64,000 nucleotides of DNA from Methylopila sp. M107 (lineage in GTDB: Bacteria; Pseudomonadota; Alphaproteobacteria; Rhizobiales; Methylopilaceae), in the NCBI RefSeq assembly GCF_000384475.1, contig NZ_ARWB01000001.1:2522176-2586175 (forward strand), given 5' to 3'. The notes under the pieces were generated by a model. It did not search any database and was not told the origin of the DNA. It saw only the letters and a program-made list of their open reading frames with translations. This document shows positions 8,273 through 16,669 of this stretch, piece by piece (position 1 is the first letter of the stretch; every line of letters begins with the position of its first letter). Both the position numbers and the translations under genes were made by a program.

Positions 8273-9013
8273 TCAGATGCTGAGCGTCAGCCGGTAGGCG
8301 TAGGCGTCGCCGCGGAACAGGCCCTCGACATATTCGACCATCCTGGCGTTCGCCGCGAAGGAGCGGCGCTTGATCAGCAGGCACGGGATCGGCGCGTCGA
8401 AGCCGAAGATCTCGCACTCTTCCGCGTCGGGCTCGGCCGCCTCGATCGTCTGCTCGCAGGACTGCAGCGGCGCGCCGCAGGCCGCGAGCTGCTCGTAGAC
8501 CGAGCCGGAAAAGTCGCGGTCCTCGAGGCCGGGCGCGGCGGCGAGGTCGTACCAGGCGCTCTCGCGCGACAGCGGCACGCCGTCGCCGAACCGGACGCGG
8601 ACGAGCTTCAGCAGCGGCGCGTTCGAGGGCAGCTGGAACAGCGAGGCGATCGAGCGGTCGACGACCACCGCCTTTTCGAGCACGCGCGACGAGGACGCGC
8701 GGCCAAGCTCCCGCATCTCCTCGGTGAAGCCCTTCAGGCGCTCCATGGCGGGCTTGATGCGCTCGCCCGGCTCCACGATGAAGCCGAGCCGCCCATGCCC
8801 GCTGACGAGCCGCCTGCGACGCAGGGCGTCGTAGCTGTACTGCACCGTGGCGCGGCTGATCGAGAGTTCCTTGGCGAGTTGCCGCGCGGCGGGCAGCGTC
8901 GCGCCCGGAGGCAGCGTCCCGTCCTCGATCAATCCGCTGATCTGTTCCTCGATCTGCCGGTAGGCTGGCATCGCGGTGTCGTCGCGCAACGATAGACGGC
9001 TGTATAGGCTCAC
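8273..9013 (-). CDS. GntR-family transcriptional regulator (HutC/UTRA subfamily)
   Basis: A 246-aa protein. Residues about 15-80 form the winged helix (PAYRQIEEQISGLIEDGTLPPG, then ELSISRATVQYSYDAL). The C-terminal part is a UTRA effector domain (LLKLVRVRFGDGVPLSRESAWYD; CLLIKRRSF). It probably represses the divergent sugar kinase, 55 bp away, in response to a sugar phosphate. The listed start is GTG at 9013; an ATG at 8971 is an alternative because many relatives begin close to that point. Confidence 0.82.
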   Translation of the reverse strand: MSLYSRLSLRDDTAMPAYRQIEEQISGLIEDGTLPPGATLPAARQLAKELSISRATVQYSYDALRRRRLVSGHGRLGFIVEPGERIKPAMERLKGFTEEMRELGRASSSRVLEKAVVVDRSIASLFQLPSNAPLLKLVRVRFGDGVPLSRESAWYDLAAAPGLEDRDFSGSVYEQLAACGAPLQSCEQTIEAAEPDAEECEIFGFDAPIPCLLIKRRSFAANARMVEYVEGLFRGDAYAYRLTLSI

Positions 9014-9037
9014 GCTTCAGGCACTCGGGCGGGGGGC

Positions 9038-9051
9038 TGCATCGAGATGCA
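9038..9051. promoter_or_regulatory. Candidate operator in the GntR-kinase divergent gap
   Basis: TGCATCGAGATGCA is a perfect 6-bp dyad with a 2-base spacer in the 55-bp gap between the divergent genes. Overlapping it on the right are two direct ATAC copies (9051-9061). GntR-family regulators usually bind short dyads in such gaps. The assignment is by position and symmetry only. Confidence 0.4.
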
Positions 9052-9068
9052 TACGGGATACCATAATT

Positions 9069-10040
9069 GTGTCGCAAGAGAGGGATTATCGCGCGCGCGT
9101 CTTCGTCGTCGGCAGCTTCGTCGCCGCCTGCTCGGTGAAGGTCGACGCGCTGCCGGCGCCCGGCGAGACGCTCGCGGCGAGCGATTTCCGCCTGGAGGCC
9201 GGCGGCAAGGGCTTCAATCTCGCGGTCGCCGCGCGGCGTCTCGGGGCCAAGGTGGACGGGCTGCTCGCGATCGGCGACGACACGCTCGGCCATCTGGCGC
9301 GGCCCGCCCTCGACAGCGCCGATCTGCCGCATTCGATGCTCGTGCCGCTGGAGGGGCCGACCGGCGCCGGCGTCGGCTTCATCGCGGCCGACGGCGAGAC
9401 CTGTCTCGCCGTCTATGCCGGCGCCAACGCCCGGCTCGGGGCCCGTCACGCGGCGGCGCGCAGAGCCGCCATCGCGGGCGCCGATCTCGTCCTCGCCCAG
9501 TTCGAGACCGGCGACGCGCCGATCGCTGCGGCGTTTTCGATCGCGCGCGAGGGGGGGCGCAGAACGCTGCTCAACCCCTCGCCGTTTCGCGCGGCTTGCG
9601 TCGACCTGCTGCCGTGGACGTCGATCCTGTGCGTGAACGCCGTCGAGGCGGCCTCGCTCGCCGCCAGCTTCGGCGTCGCCGACGGCGACGAATCGCTCGC
9701 CGGGGCGGTTCTGGCGCGGGGTCCGGAGGCGCTGGTCGTGACGGCGGGGGCTGCGGGCGCGACCGCCTATCTGCGCGACGCCCCGTTCACCGTCAGGCAG
9801 CCGGCGTTTCCTGTGACAGCCATAGACACGCTCGGCGCCGGCGACGCCTTCGCGGCGGGTCTGGCGGTCGCGCTCGCCGAAGGCGCGGGCTGGAGCGAGG
9901 CGCTGCGCCTCGCCGCGGCCTGCGGCGCGCTGACGACGACCGCGTTCGGCGTGTTCGACGCGCTGCCGACGCGCGAGGCGGCCGAGCGTATGGCGACACC
10001 GGCGTCCGATCGCGCCCATCAAACCGCGGATTCGGAATAA
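9069..10040 (+). CDS. PfkB-family carbohydrate kinase (ribokinase-like)
   Basis: A 323-aa cytoplasmic kinase that should phosphorylate a sugar or nucleoside. It has the N-terminal substrate motif AGGKGFNLAVAARRLG and the C-terminal anion-hole/ATP motif DTLGAGDAFAAG with the catalytic Asp. I chose the GTG at 9069 (VSQERDYRARVFVVG) because upstream codons would overlap the divergent regulator and add no family sequence. The substrate is unknown. The 3' end is 94 bp from the prophage left end and is intact. Confidence 0.8.
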   Translation: MSQERDYRARVFVVGSFVAACSVKVDALPAPGETLAASDFRLEAGGKGFNLAVAARRLGAKVDGLLAIGDDTLGHLARPALDSADLPHSMLVPLEGPTGAGVGFIAADGETCLAVYAGANARLGARHAAARRAAIAGADLVLAQFETGDAPIAAAFSIAREGGRRTLLNPSPFRAACVDLLPWTSILCVNAVEAASLAASFGVADGDESLAGAVLARGPEALVVTAGAAGATAYLRDAPFTVRQPAFPVTAIDTLGAGDAFAAGLAVALAEGAGWSEALRLAAACGALTTTAFGVFDALPTREAAERMATPASDRAHQTADSE

Positions 10041-10140
10041 ATTCCTTGACCCGACGTGAGTCTCGTGATTTGTTGTCCGAACCTCTTCCCGTCGGGAAGG
10101 CGTGATCGGTACCGGCCGGCCATGCGGGATGGGTGTAGCC

Positions 10141-10180
10141 GGACACTTGAAACTGCAGTAGCGGACACTTGAAACTGCAG
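10141..10180 (+). repeat. Transposase-binding sites at the late end
   Basis: Two direct copies of GGACACTTGAAACTGCAG lie at 10141-10158 and 10163-10180, exactly 22 bp apart. The first is 7 bp inside the phage terminus. The same 18-mer appears inverted at the other end of the element. This closely adjacent pair matches the R1-R2 arrangement known at the right end of phage Mu. Confidence 0.85.
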
Positions 10181-10239
10181 CAGAAATCGGACCCTCGCCG
10201 CTCGATGTAGCCGCCGTTCGAAGCGCCCTCGAACGGGCT

Positions 10240-11310
10240 TCAAGACGTCTTCGAAGCCTCTCTGGCGCTCGGTTTGCTCTCCGCCTCCACAGTCGTGGTC
10301 CATCCGCCTTCAGGGTCGAACTCGTGGGTCACGGTCTCGGCCCGCCATTCGACGTCGTCGATATCCGCTCCGAAGCCTTCGCAGGCGACGGGCGCGCCAG
10401 CCAGAGCCGTGGCGTCGCCGCGGATCTCGAACGAGCCGCTCGCCGTCGATCGCGAATGCGCGTCAGACGTCGCGCGCGCCTGGCGCTGCGCCTCATCCTT
10501 GCCCGGCGCCTGGAACAGCTGAGCCGCGACGGATGACGAGCCGCCGCCCTCGAACGTCTCGGCCTCGGCTCTGCCGCTCTCCTGGTCGAACCATGGCGAA
10601 CTGGTCGCCTCGAACTCTTCGCGCGGCTCGACGTCGGCCTCGTAGGAATAGACGGCGGCCCGGCTGATCCGCACCGTCGGGAGCGTCTCGCCGGATGAAG
10701 ACGAGCCGCCGGCCCGGCTCGTCACGACCAGCTTGCCGCCCTGCTGCTTGGCGGTCGCGCCAATCTCGTCAGCGAGGTCGCTCGCGAAGTCCATCGCGCT
10801 TTGACGCCACCGCAGCCGGTAAGGGATCGAAACGCCCCCGATCGACGGGTCGATCGCGGCGGCGACGCCGAGCTCCTTAGCCACGTCCTCGAAGATCTTG
10901 CCCGCCGCGCCGTGGCCGGTCTCGGCGTCGTAGTGCCGGCTGGCGGCCGACTTGGCCTTGTCGGTCATGTCGGCGGCGCGGCAAATGATGTGAATCTGTT
11001 CGCCGGACTCCGGATCGCCGACGCGGCGGCGGCGCTGAACGGTGTAGATCCCGAGCTGAACCGGCGCGCTCCCACCTCTCCATCCGGCCAGAACGACATA
11101 GCGCGCGCCCTTTGGCGGCGGCGTGTCCCAGGGCGCCCGATAGGCGAGGCGGATTGTGAGCTCGTCGCTCTCGCGTCCGGCCTTGTCCGTGATCGTGACG
11201 CCAAGCAAGGCGGGGCCGAAGCGCGGGACGAGATCCGCGCCGCTCGGCCCGAGAACGATCAGGACCGGCCGACCCGCCCTGCCTTCCCCGCCCCAGTCCA
11301 GCACGCCCAT
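10240..11310 (-). CDS. Phage late control / baseplate hub protein D
   Basis: A 356-aa protein of the P2 gpD family, which forms the central hub beneath the tail tube. Recognisable parts include a start MGVLDWGGEGR, ELTIRLAYRAPWDTPPPKGA, YTVQRRRRVGDPESGEQIHIICRAADM, and the later YRLRWRQSAMDFASDLADEIGA. The real start is the ATG at 11310, 36 codons inside the longest frame and 4 bp after the upstream stop. It is the last gene before the phage left end. Confidence 0.85.
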   Translation of the reverse strand: MGVLDWGGEGRAGRPVLIVLGPSGADLVPRFGPALLGVTITDKAGRESDELTIRLAYRAPWDTPPPKGARYVVLAGWRGGSAPVQLGIYTVQRRRRVGDPESGEQIHIICRAADMTDKAKSAASRHYDAETGHGAAGKIFEDVAKELGVAAAIDPSIGGVSIPYRLRWRQSAMDFASDLADEIGATAKQQGGKLVVTSRAGGSSSSGETLPTVRISRAAVYSYEADVEPREEFEATSSPWFDQESGRAEAETFEGGGSSSVAAQLFQAPGKDEAQRQARATSDAHSRSTASGSFEIRGDATALAGAPVACEGFGADIDDVEWRAETVTHEFDPEGGWTTTVEAESKPSAREASKTS

Positions 11311-11314
11311 GCGG

Positions 11315-11533
11315 CTACTCCCACGGCCTGGTCGGCGCGTCGGGCCGCTCTGGCGGAACAACCGTCTCCGGCAGCCGGAGGCGTGCGCCAAGCGCCTGGA
11401 ACGGGCCTGCGGCCGCAAGGCCGGGATTGGCGGCGAGCAGCGCCTCGATTCCGCCCGAGCGCTCCGAGCCGAGGCCGGCGCGCGCCAGTCGGTCGAGCCG
11501 CTCCCGCTCCGCGCGGACCTCGATCACGCTCAC
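11315..11533 (-). CDS. Phage tail protein X
   Basis: A 72-aa protein. The ending LRLPETVVPPERPDAPTRPWE is the typical tail of the gpX family (a small LysM-like protein of P2-type tails). It starts at GTG 11533 and sits between U and D, as in P2-like tail operons. Confidence 0.78.
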   Translation of the reverse strand: MSVIEVRAERERLDRLARAGLGSERSGGIEALLAANPGLAAAGPFQALGARLRLPETVVPPERPDAPTRPWE

Positions 11534-11542
11534 GGGCGGGCC

Positions 11543-11932
11543 TCAGACATGGAGCAGCTCCACGGTGCAGCCGACGCGTCGGCCGACGCCGGTGAAGGGA
11601 TGTATCCGGTCCTCGTCGACCTCGAGCGTGCGGATGACGACGCGCGCCTCCATCAGCCCGAGATAGTTCGACCCGAGACGGATCAGGTTGACCTCGTCCG
11701 CCGCCTCGTGATGCCGGGTCAACCACTCCAGCGCGTCGAGGCCCCCGACGACATGCGGAAAAGTCTCGGCCTCGATCGTGGTGGTCTGCTCGCCGACGCC
11801 GGTCAGCTGATAGTCCATGCCGCCGAAGGTCGCCTTGCCGGGCGCGCGGGTCTCGCTGGACGTGGTGACGCGCTGCGGGTTCATGCCGATGACGCGCAGT
11901 ACGGCCGAGCCGACGGCGATCAAGCCCGTCAT
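11543..11932 (-). CDS. Phage tail protein U
   Basis: A 129-aa protein of the P2 gpU family, a tail-completion protein. The segments YQLTGVGEQTTTIEAETFPHVVGGLDALEWL and NYLGLMEARVVIRTLEVDE are characteristic. Its ATG overlaps the stop of the tape-measure gene by 4 bp, indicating translational coupling. Confidence 0.83.
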   Translation of the reverse strand: MTGLIAVGSAVLRVIGMNPQRVTTSSETRAPGKATFGGMDYQLTGVGEQTTTIEAETFPHVVGGLDALEWLTRHHEAADEVNLIRLGSNYLGLMEARVVIRTLEVDEDRIHPFTGVGRRVGCTVELLHV

Positions 11933-14124
11933 GCCAGCGGGCTCCCGAGGTCATGTAGGGCGCGAGCCTTGGCCATCCGGATCGACCGGTTCTGTTCCCG
12001 CTGGGCCGCCCGCGCCGCCGCGCGGGGGCTGGCGTGATTGAAGTTCTGAGTGATGGCGACCTTCTCGCCGCCGTGCGGAAGGCTGGATTGCTTTCCGGTG
12101 GCGCCGCCGGCCGGCGCGGCGGGCGTTGCTCCGCCGCCGATGGAGGGAGCGGTGAAGCGGGGCGAGATCGTTGGCGTGGCGTGAAACGACAGGATGGAGC
12201 GAAGCTGGTCAGATATCTGTTGCGCCGAGCCAATCGCCTTCTGGCCCTCCGCGGTGATCGCCGCGTCGTAGCCCGCCATCGCCTTAACGGCCGCGCCGTC
12301 GAGCGGCATCGAGAGCATCTGCTGGAGCCGTTGCAAGGCGGCCGGATCAACCTTTGGCTGGACCGGGATCTGCGCCTTGTCCGCGACGCCGACGGACGAG
12401 AAGACATCCTGAACGCGCTTGTTGGCTTTGGCGCCGTCACGGCGGCGCCGAGCCGCCGCCATCTCGTCGTCTGTCGAGCCCCAAGCCCAGAAGGCCGATT
12501 CGGCGCGATCGAGCACATTGCCATTCTCGAGCGATACCGATCGGTCCTGAACAGCAGTCTTGAGGTTCGCGCCCGCTTGCTTCTTCTCCTGGCCCTCGCC
12601 GCGCAGAGCCGTCCAGAAGTTCTTGAGGGTCTCGATCTCGCCAGGAGTTCGGTCGATCGCGTCAAGGAGCCCCCGCAAACCGGCCTGCAGTGGGTCGAAG
12701 GCGTCGCCGTTTTGGCGAACGACGCCAAGAGCCGTGTTCAGCCGATCGAGCCCCTCATTGATCAGTGGCAACGAGCTGCCCGCTACCGCATCGGAAGTCT
12801 GCTTGAGGTTGGCCTTAAAGCGTTCAATTTGGGCGTCGGTGGTTGCAGACTTGATAGAGAACGCCTTGTCGAGGCCGCCGATGCCAGCATCTTCTCCGCG
12901 AACGAGGCTGAGCGCGTTTCTGAGCTGTGCCCTCACATTCACAAGGTCGCGAATCTCGTTGCCGTACTCGAGGCCGAAGATCTCGTTGGTCGCCTTGATG
13001 GGGTCCTTCGAAGCGCCGAGCCGGTCGATCACGTCGAGCAGAGTTTTTAGAGCGTCTGTTTTGACGTCTGTCTCCAGCGCCGCCACATTTAGGCCGAGCT
13101 TCTTCACCTCTGCCTTCGCGTCCTTGCTGAGACCCTTTGCGTCCGAAAGCTTACCGATCAGCGCATTGAAGGCGTTTGCTGCTTTCGACGGCTCCATGCC
13201 CATCGAAGCGAGCGCGCCGCCGAAGGCGACGATCTCTTTGGCGGCCAGCTTAACGCCAGCGCCAGTGCTACCCGCATTACCCAGAAAGTCGAGAAGTCCT
13301 CGCTCGCTGACAGGGCCTTGCAGGCCGTCCGCGACCTCATTGATAGCGCCGGCGATGCGCCGCACGCCCTGCTGGTCAAAGCCGAAAATCGACTTCAATT
13401 TTCCGATCGCGTCGGCGGTCTCACCTTCGGCCGTGTCCCACGCCACTGCAATTTTGGCGACATCGGCCGCGTAGCCACGCACCTCTTCACGCGGGATGCC
13501 TTGACGTCCGGCGGACGCATAGATTTCGGCGATCGCCTCCGGCGATTTGCCCATTTGCGTTACTAGCCCGAAAATCTCGGCCTTCGTTTCAGACAGCTGC
13601 TTGTCGTTCAGATCGTAGAACTTCCGGACCTCGGCGAGAGATTTTTCGATCGAGATCGCAGCGCCAACGGTCTGCTTCACGCCTTGGTATGCGGCGGCGC
13701 CTCCAATCAAACCGCCGATCGTCCCGCGCGGGAGCATGATGTCGAGGCCGGCTTTGTCGGCTTGGCCGCGGCTCATGGAAACGCCCGCCGGCGCGCCGCC
13801 GTCCGGACGCCTCACCTTCTGGAGCGCGCTCGAAGCCTCGCCGGCCTTGCGCCTCACGGCGTCGAGCCACCTGGCCAGACCTCGACCGCCTTCCGACTGA
13901 TCCAGCCGCCCGGCGGCGCTCGTGAGATCGCGGACGGAACGTCCGGCCTTCCCGGCCGAGTCGCCGACGCGTCGAAGATTGCCGGCGAGGCGCTCCCCGC
14001 CTTTCGCGCCGTCCAGCCCTTTGACGCTATTTTTGAGGCCCGCGAGGTCCTTCTCCGCGACCTTGGCCGGCCCGGACAGCTGATTGAGAAGGCGCAACCG
14101 CAGAGCGACGTCGAGGTCCGTCAT
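11929..14124 (-). CDS. Phage tail tape measure protein
   Basis: A 731-aa protein that sets tail length and fills the tube lumen. The N-terminus is charged and helical. A TP901-type core domain follows (KQTVGAAISIEKSLAEVRKFYDLNDKQLSE; MGKSPEAIAEIYASAGRQGIPREEVRGYAADVAKIAVAWD). A short glycine/alanine-rich hydrophobic patch lies at LPRGTIGGLIGGAAAYQG. It follows the E/E' chaperone genes and precedes U, the conserved order. Confidence 0.88.
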   Translation of the reverse strand: MTDLDVALRLRLLNQLSGPAKVAEKDLAGLKNSVKGLDGAKGGERLAGNLRRVGDSAGKAGRSVRDLTSAAGRLDQSEGGRGLARWLDAVRRKAGEASSALQKVRRPDGGAPAGVSMSRGQADKAGLDIMLPRGTIGGLIGGAAAYQGVKQTVGAAISIEKSLAEVRKFYDLNDKQLSETKAEIFGLVTQMGKSPEAIAEIYASAGRQGIPREEVRGYAADVAKIAVAWDTAEGETADAIGKLKSIFGFDQQGVRRIAGAINEVADGLQGPVSERGLLDFLGNAGSTGAGVKLAAKEIVAFGGALASMGMEPSKAANAFNALIGKLSDAKGLSKDAKAEVKKLGLNVAALETDVKTDALKTLLDVIDRLGASKDPIKATNEIFGLEYGNEIRDLVNVRAQLRNALSLVRGEDAGIGGLDKAFSIKSATTDAQIERFKANLKQTSDAVAGSSLPLINEGLDRLNTALGVVRQNGDAFDPLQAGLRGLLDAIDRTPGEIETLKNFWTALRGEGQEKKQAGANLKTAVQDRSVSLENGNVLDRAESAFWAWGSTDDEMAAARRRRDGAKANKRVQDVFSSVGVADKAQIPVQPKVDPAALQRLQQMLSMPLDGAAVKAMAGYDAAITAEGQKAIGSAQQISDQLRSILSFHATPTISPRFTAPSIGGGATPAAPAGGATGKQSSLPHGGEKVAITQNFNHASPRAAARAAQREQNRSIRMAKARALHDLGSPLA

Positions 14125-14127
14125 GAT

Positions 14128-14346
14128 CTATCGCCTCGCGAACATGGCGGGTAGCAGGCCCCAAGTGTCGGCGTGAACGTCGGCGGCCTGCGCCCACCAG
14201 CCGCATATCTCGTCCCAGTCCATGGCCATCACCTGCGGCAGCGGCGTCGCGAATATCGCAGACACACGGCCGACCACGCCTCTCCAGTCGGCGATCGACA
14301 GGCCTACCCGCCGGTCGCCAACACGCGTGGCAAAAAATCCTGGCAC
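14128..14346 (-). CDS. Tail assembly protein E' (frameshift extension)
   Basis: A 72-codon frame in the -1 phase relative to the overlapping E gene. The sequence IFATPLPQVMAMDWDEICGWWAQA resembles the gpE' family of P2-like tails. It overlaps E by 43 bp and has its own possible ATG. It is most likely made as the C-terminal part of an E+E' fusion of about 208 aa by slippage at 14331-14337. In such tails the fusion acts as an assembly chaperone for the tape measure protein. Confidence 0.8.
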   Translation of the reverse strand: MPGFFATRVGDRRVGLSIADWRGVVGRVSAIFATPLPQVMAMDWDEICGWWAQAADVHADTWGLLPAMFARR

Positions 14347-14753
14347 ACGGCGAGGACATCGACCCCGTCGTCCTGGTCGAGCCCCCGGAGCACAGGCGCT
14401 GGCAGTCCCGTCATGGCGGCGAAAACTTCGTAGCGGTCGAAACCGCCATCCGCTTTGATCACCACGCCCGCCAGCTCGGCGATCTCGAAGCCGTTGAGGC
14501 GGCGGATGGTGACGCTGTCCACGATCCGCCCGTCGATCTCGAAGGGAAACGCCAGATCGACGGTTCTGGACCGCACCCGCTTGCCCGTGAAGGCCAGATC
14601 CGCGACCTCGGGCTTCGGCGCCGGCCGCGAAGGCTTCGCGTCCGCTCCGTCCTCGAGCATCGCGTCGAGCGCCACGCCTTCGGGAAGCGGAAACTCTTCG
14701 ATCCCGTCGGTGACTTCGTCGGGCGCGCCGGCGCCCTTGTTCTGTCCGTTCAT
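14304..14753 (-). CDS. Tail assembly protein E
   Basis: A 149-aa protein of the P2 gpE/Mu gp41 type. Family features are VDLAFPFEIDGRIVDSVTIRRLNGFEIAEL and DRYEVFAAMTGLPAPVLRGLDQDDGVDVL. The final codons contain a slippery heptamer, so two products are expected: this protein and the longer E+E'. It sits between the tube and tape-measure genes. Confidence 0.83.
   Translation of the reverse strand: MNGQNKGAGAPDEVTDGIEEFPLPEGVALDAMLEDGADAKPSRPAPKPEVADLAFTGKRVRSRTVDLAFPFEIDGRIVDSVTIRRLNGFEIAELAGVVIKADGGFDRYEVFAAMTGLPAPVLRGLDQDDGVDVLAVCQDFLPRVLATGG
14331..14337 (-). promoter_or_regulatory. Programmed -1 ribosomal frameshift site
   Basis: On the coding strand E reads GAT TTT TTG CCA, so T TTT TTG is a perfect X XXY YYZ heptamer in the correct phase. 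A -1 slip continues as GCC ACG CGT GTT, which is exactly the E' frame, and avoids the E stop 22 bases later. Phage P2 uses the same heptamer at this point. Confidence 0.85.
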
Positions 14754-14757
14754 CGCG

Positions 14758-15264
14758 TCAGGCCGCGATCAGGCGGTTGTGCTCGGCGGTGTAGTTGACG
14801 CCGTTGATGACGAGCTTGTTGTTGAAGACGTCGAACAGGTGGACGGTCTTGCCGTTCACGATGTCCTTGTAGAGCACGATGGTGCCGACCTTGTATTTGG
14901 CCGGCTCGCCCTTCTTGCCGGTGACCTCGGGCTGCTCGACCTCGTTGAGCAGGCCGCGCAGGTGCACCACGCGGCCGAGGTTCCGGCCGTTCACGATGTC
15001 GCGGAGCCGCTCGTAGTAGAAGAAGTTGGTCCAGTCGCCGGGCTCTCGGCCGAACAGCGAGCGGACATCCTCATGGGCGCCGTTCAGTGAGAACGGAGCC
15101 TCGAGCTGCTTGATCTCGCCGGGAACGTCGAGCGAGAACCAGCCGCCGCCGGGCGTCATCTGGGTCATCTCGCGGGTCAGCGACGGCAGCTGCAGCCGCT
15201 CGACGCGAAGGCGCTGGTTGACCTCCTGGATCCACCAGTTCGCGCCCATGATCAGGCGGTCCAT
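14758..15264 (-). CDS. Phage major tail tube protein (FII)
   Basis: A 168-aa structural protein of the contractile-tail tube. It begins MDRLIMGANWWIQEVNQRLRVERLQLPSLTREM, which closely matches the FII family, and has GAPVE-like substitution SLFGREPGDWTNFFYYERL. It lies directly after the sheath gene, in the conserved order. Confidence 0.88.
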   Translation of the reverse strand: MDRLIMGANWWIQEVNQRLRVERLQLPSLTREMTQMTPGGGWFSLDVPGEIKQLEAPFSLNGAHEDVRSLFGREPGDWTNFFYYERLRDIVNGRNLGRVVHLRGLLNEVEQPEVTGKKGEPAKYKVGTIVLYKDIVNGKTVHLFDVFNNKLVINGVNYTAEHNRLIAA

Positions 15265-15308
15265 CGTCTCGCTCTCCTCGCGTGATCGTCAGGCTGAAGT
15301 GCGCGCGG

Positions 15309-16556
15309 TCAGGCCGCGACGCGGATGTTCGGGTCGCCGAGCGCGACGATCGCCGCCTCGATGGAGGCGGTGAGCGTCTCGAAGGCTTCGGGCATCGCCT
15401 CGCTGGCGATCTGCAAGTCGACGAGATCCGGCGTCTCTTCGGCGCGGAAGGTGAGGCGGAGCTCGCCGTCGCGCAGGGAAGTCGGCTGGTTCTCGCCGCG
15501 CCTCCAGACGACTTCGCCGTCGATCAGCGCGCCGGCGGCGACGCGCTCGTCGATCGCCTGGCTGAGCGCGGTCCCGACGAGCGTGACGAGGTGCGGCCCG
15601 AGATCCATCGAATTGTACTGGCGCAGCGCGCGCGGGATCGCCTTTTCGATCGAGCGGCGGGTGCGGATGCGCTTGATTGACCGCCATGCCTTCACGGTGG
15701 GGTCGGTCGCGGTCGTAAACGGCGACCAGAGAAGCTTGTTCTCGATGACGGTCCCGACGCCGGCGAAGTTGAGGAAGTTGGCGTCGTGATCGATGCGGCC
15801 GTCGTAGTAGCTCACGCGCTGGGACGGCCCAAGAATGCCCTTCAGCCCCTTGTTCCAGAACGCCTTGAACGGGTTGCCGTTGGCGCGGTCGTTGCGGACA
15901 ATCGCGCCCGCCACGTTCGGGCTGAGCGGGCGCGTGACGGTCTGGCCGCCGATGTACACGCGGGCGGCGGGGTACATCGCGAGCATGTTGAGCGAGACCG
16001 CGAAGTCGGCCGCGTATGTCGCCGCGGCCTCCCGGCTCGTTTCAGGCGTGTCGACCACGCCCATGCAGTCGATGATGCGGTCGCAGATCGCGTTGATCGC
16101 GGTCGCGGCCGGATTGGCTTCGCCGCCGAGCCGCTGCGAGGTGTAACCGGGCGCGATGATCAGCCCGGGTTCGATCCCGATATGGTCTCTTGCCTCGAGC
16201 AGCGCCCAAAGGCCCGTCTTCTGCGCCGCGCCGCCGACGACATAGCCCATCTGGGTGTCGATCGTCGCATGGTGCTGCACGCGGACGAAGGCGACGTCGG
16301 CGGTGACGCCCTCGGAAGCGATCTGGGCGAAGGCGTCGCGGGCGAGGCCTGCGCCGAGCTTTGCGACCGTCTCGGCGTCGTCGGTCGAGATGCGGACCGG
16401 CTCGTTGAGCGGGAACAGGGCCTGGTCGCCCACGGCGACGTTCGGCGCCGGCATCGCCATGCCGATCACGGTGGAGTCGCGCGCGTCGATCGAGGCGACG
16501 GTGTTGGACAGATCCGAGAAGACGCGGACGCCGACATTCGGGCTGGTCACGGACAT
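15309..16556 (-). CDS. Phage tail sheath protein (FI)
   Basis: A 415-aa contractile sheath subunit. It begins with the sheath N-arm (SPNVGVRVFSDLSNTVASIDARDSTVIGM). The C-terminal domain contains WSPFTTATDPTVKAWRSIKRIRTRRSIEKAIPRAL, a segment conserved in P2-type sheaths. It starts 77 bp downstream of a strong hairpin that separates it from the spike gene. Confidence 0.9.
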   Translation of the reverse strand: MSVTSPNVGVRVFSDLSNTVASIDARDSTVIGMAMPAPNVAVGDQALFPLNEPVRISTDDAETVAKLGAGLARDAFAQIASEGVTADVAFVRVQHHATIDTQMGYVVGGAAQKTGLWALLEARDHIGIEPGLIIAPGYTSQRLGGEANPAATAINAICDRIIDCMGVVDTPETSREAAATYAADFAVSLNMLAMYPAARVYIGGQTVTRPLSPNVAGAIVRNDRANGNPFKAFWNKGLKGILGPSQRVSYYDGRIDHDANFLNFAGVGTVIENKLLWSPFTTATDPTVKAWRSIKRIRTRRSIEKAIPRALRQYNSMDLGPHLVTLVGTALSQAIDERVAAGALIDGEVVWRRGENQPTSLRDGELRLTFRAEETPDLVDLQIASEAMPEAFETLTASIEAAIVALGDPNIRVAA

Positions 16557-16632
16557 GAGGCGCTCCCGAGGGCTTCGCAGGACTGCATTGACCGTCGCCG
16601 GCCGTCATGGCCAGACTGGCGCGGCGCAAGGC

Positions 16633-16668
16633 GGGGCGTGGGGCTGAACAGGTTCAGCCCCACGCCCC
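16633..16668. promoter_or_regulatory. Long palindrome between spike and sheath genes (copy 1 of 3)
   Basis: Two perfect 17-bp arms (GGGGCGTGGGGCTGAAC and its complement) flank the dinucleotide AG. The inner GGGGCTGAAC..GTTCAGCCCC part also occurs at 29821-29840 and 38028-38049. It begins 1 bp after the spike stop codon and ends 77 bp before the sheath start. There is no T-run on the minus strand. It may be a terminator or a binding site for the late activator. Confidence 0.6.
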
Positions 16669-16669
16669 G

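Noticed and set aside
8226-10022. 598-codon minus frame covering regulator and kinase
   Set aside because: It overlaps the GntR regulator in another frame and the kinase antisense. Both of those have clear family motifs.
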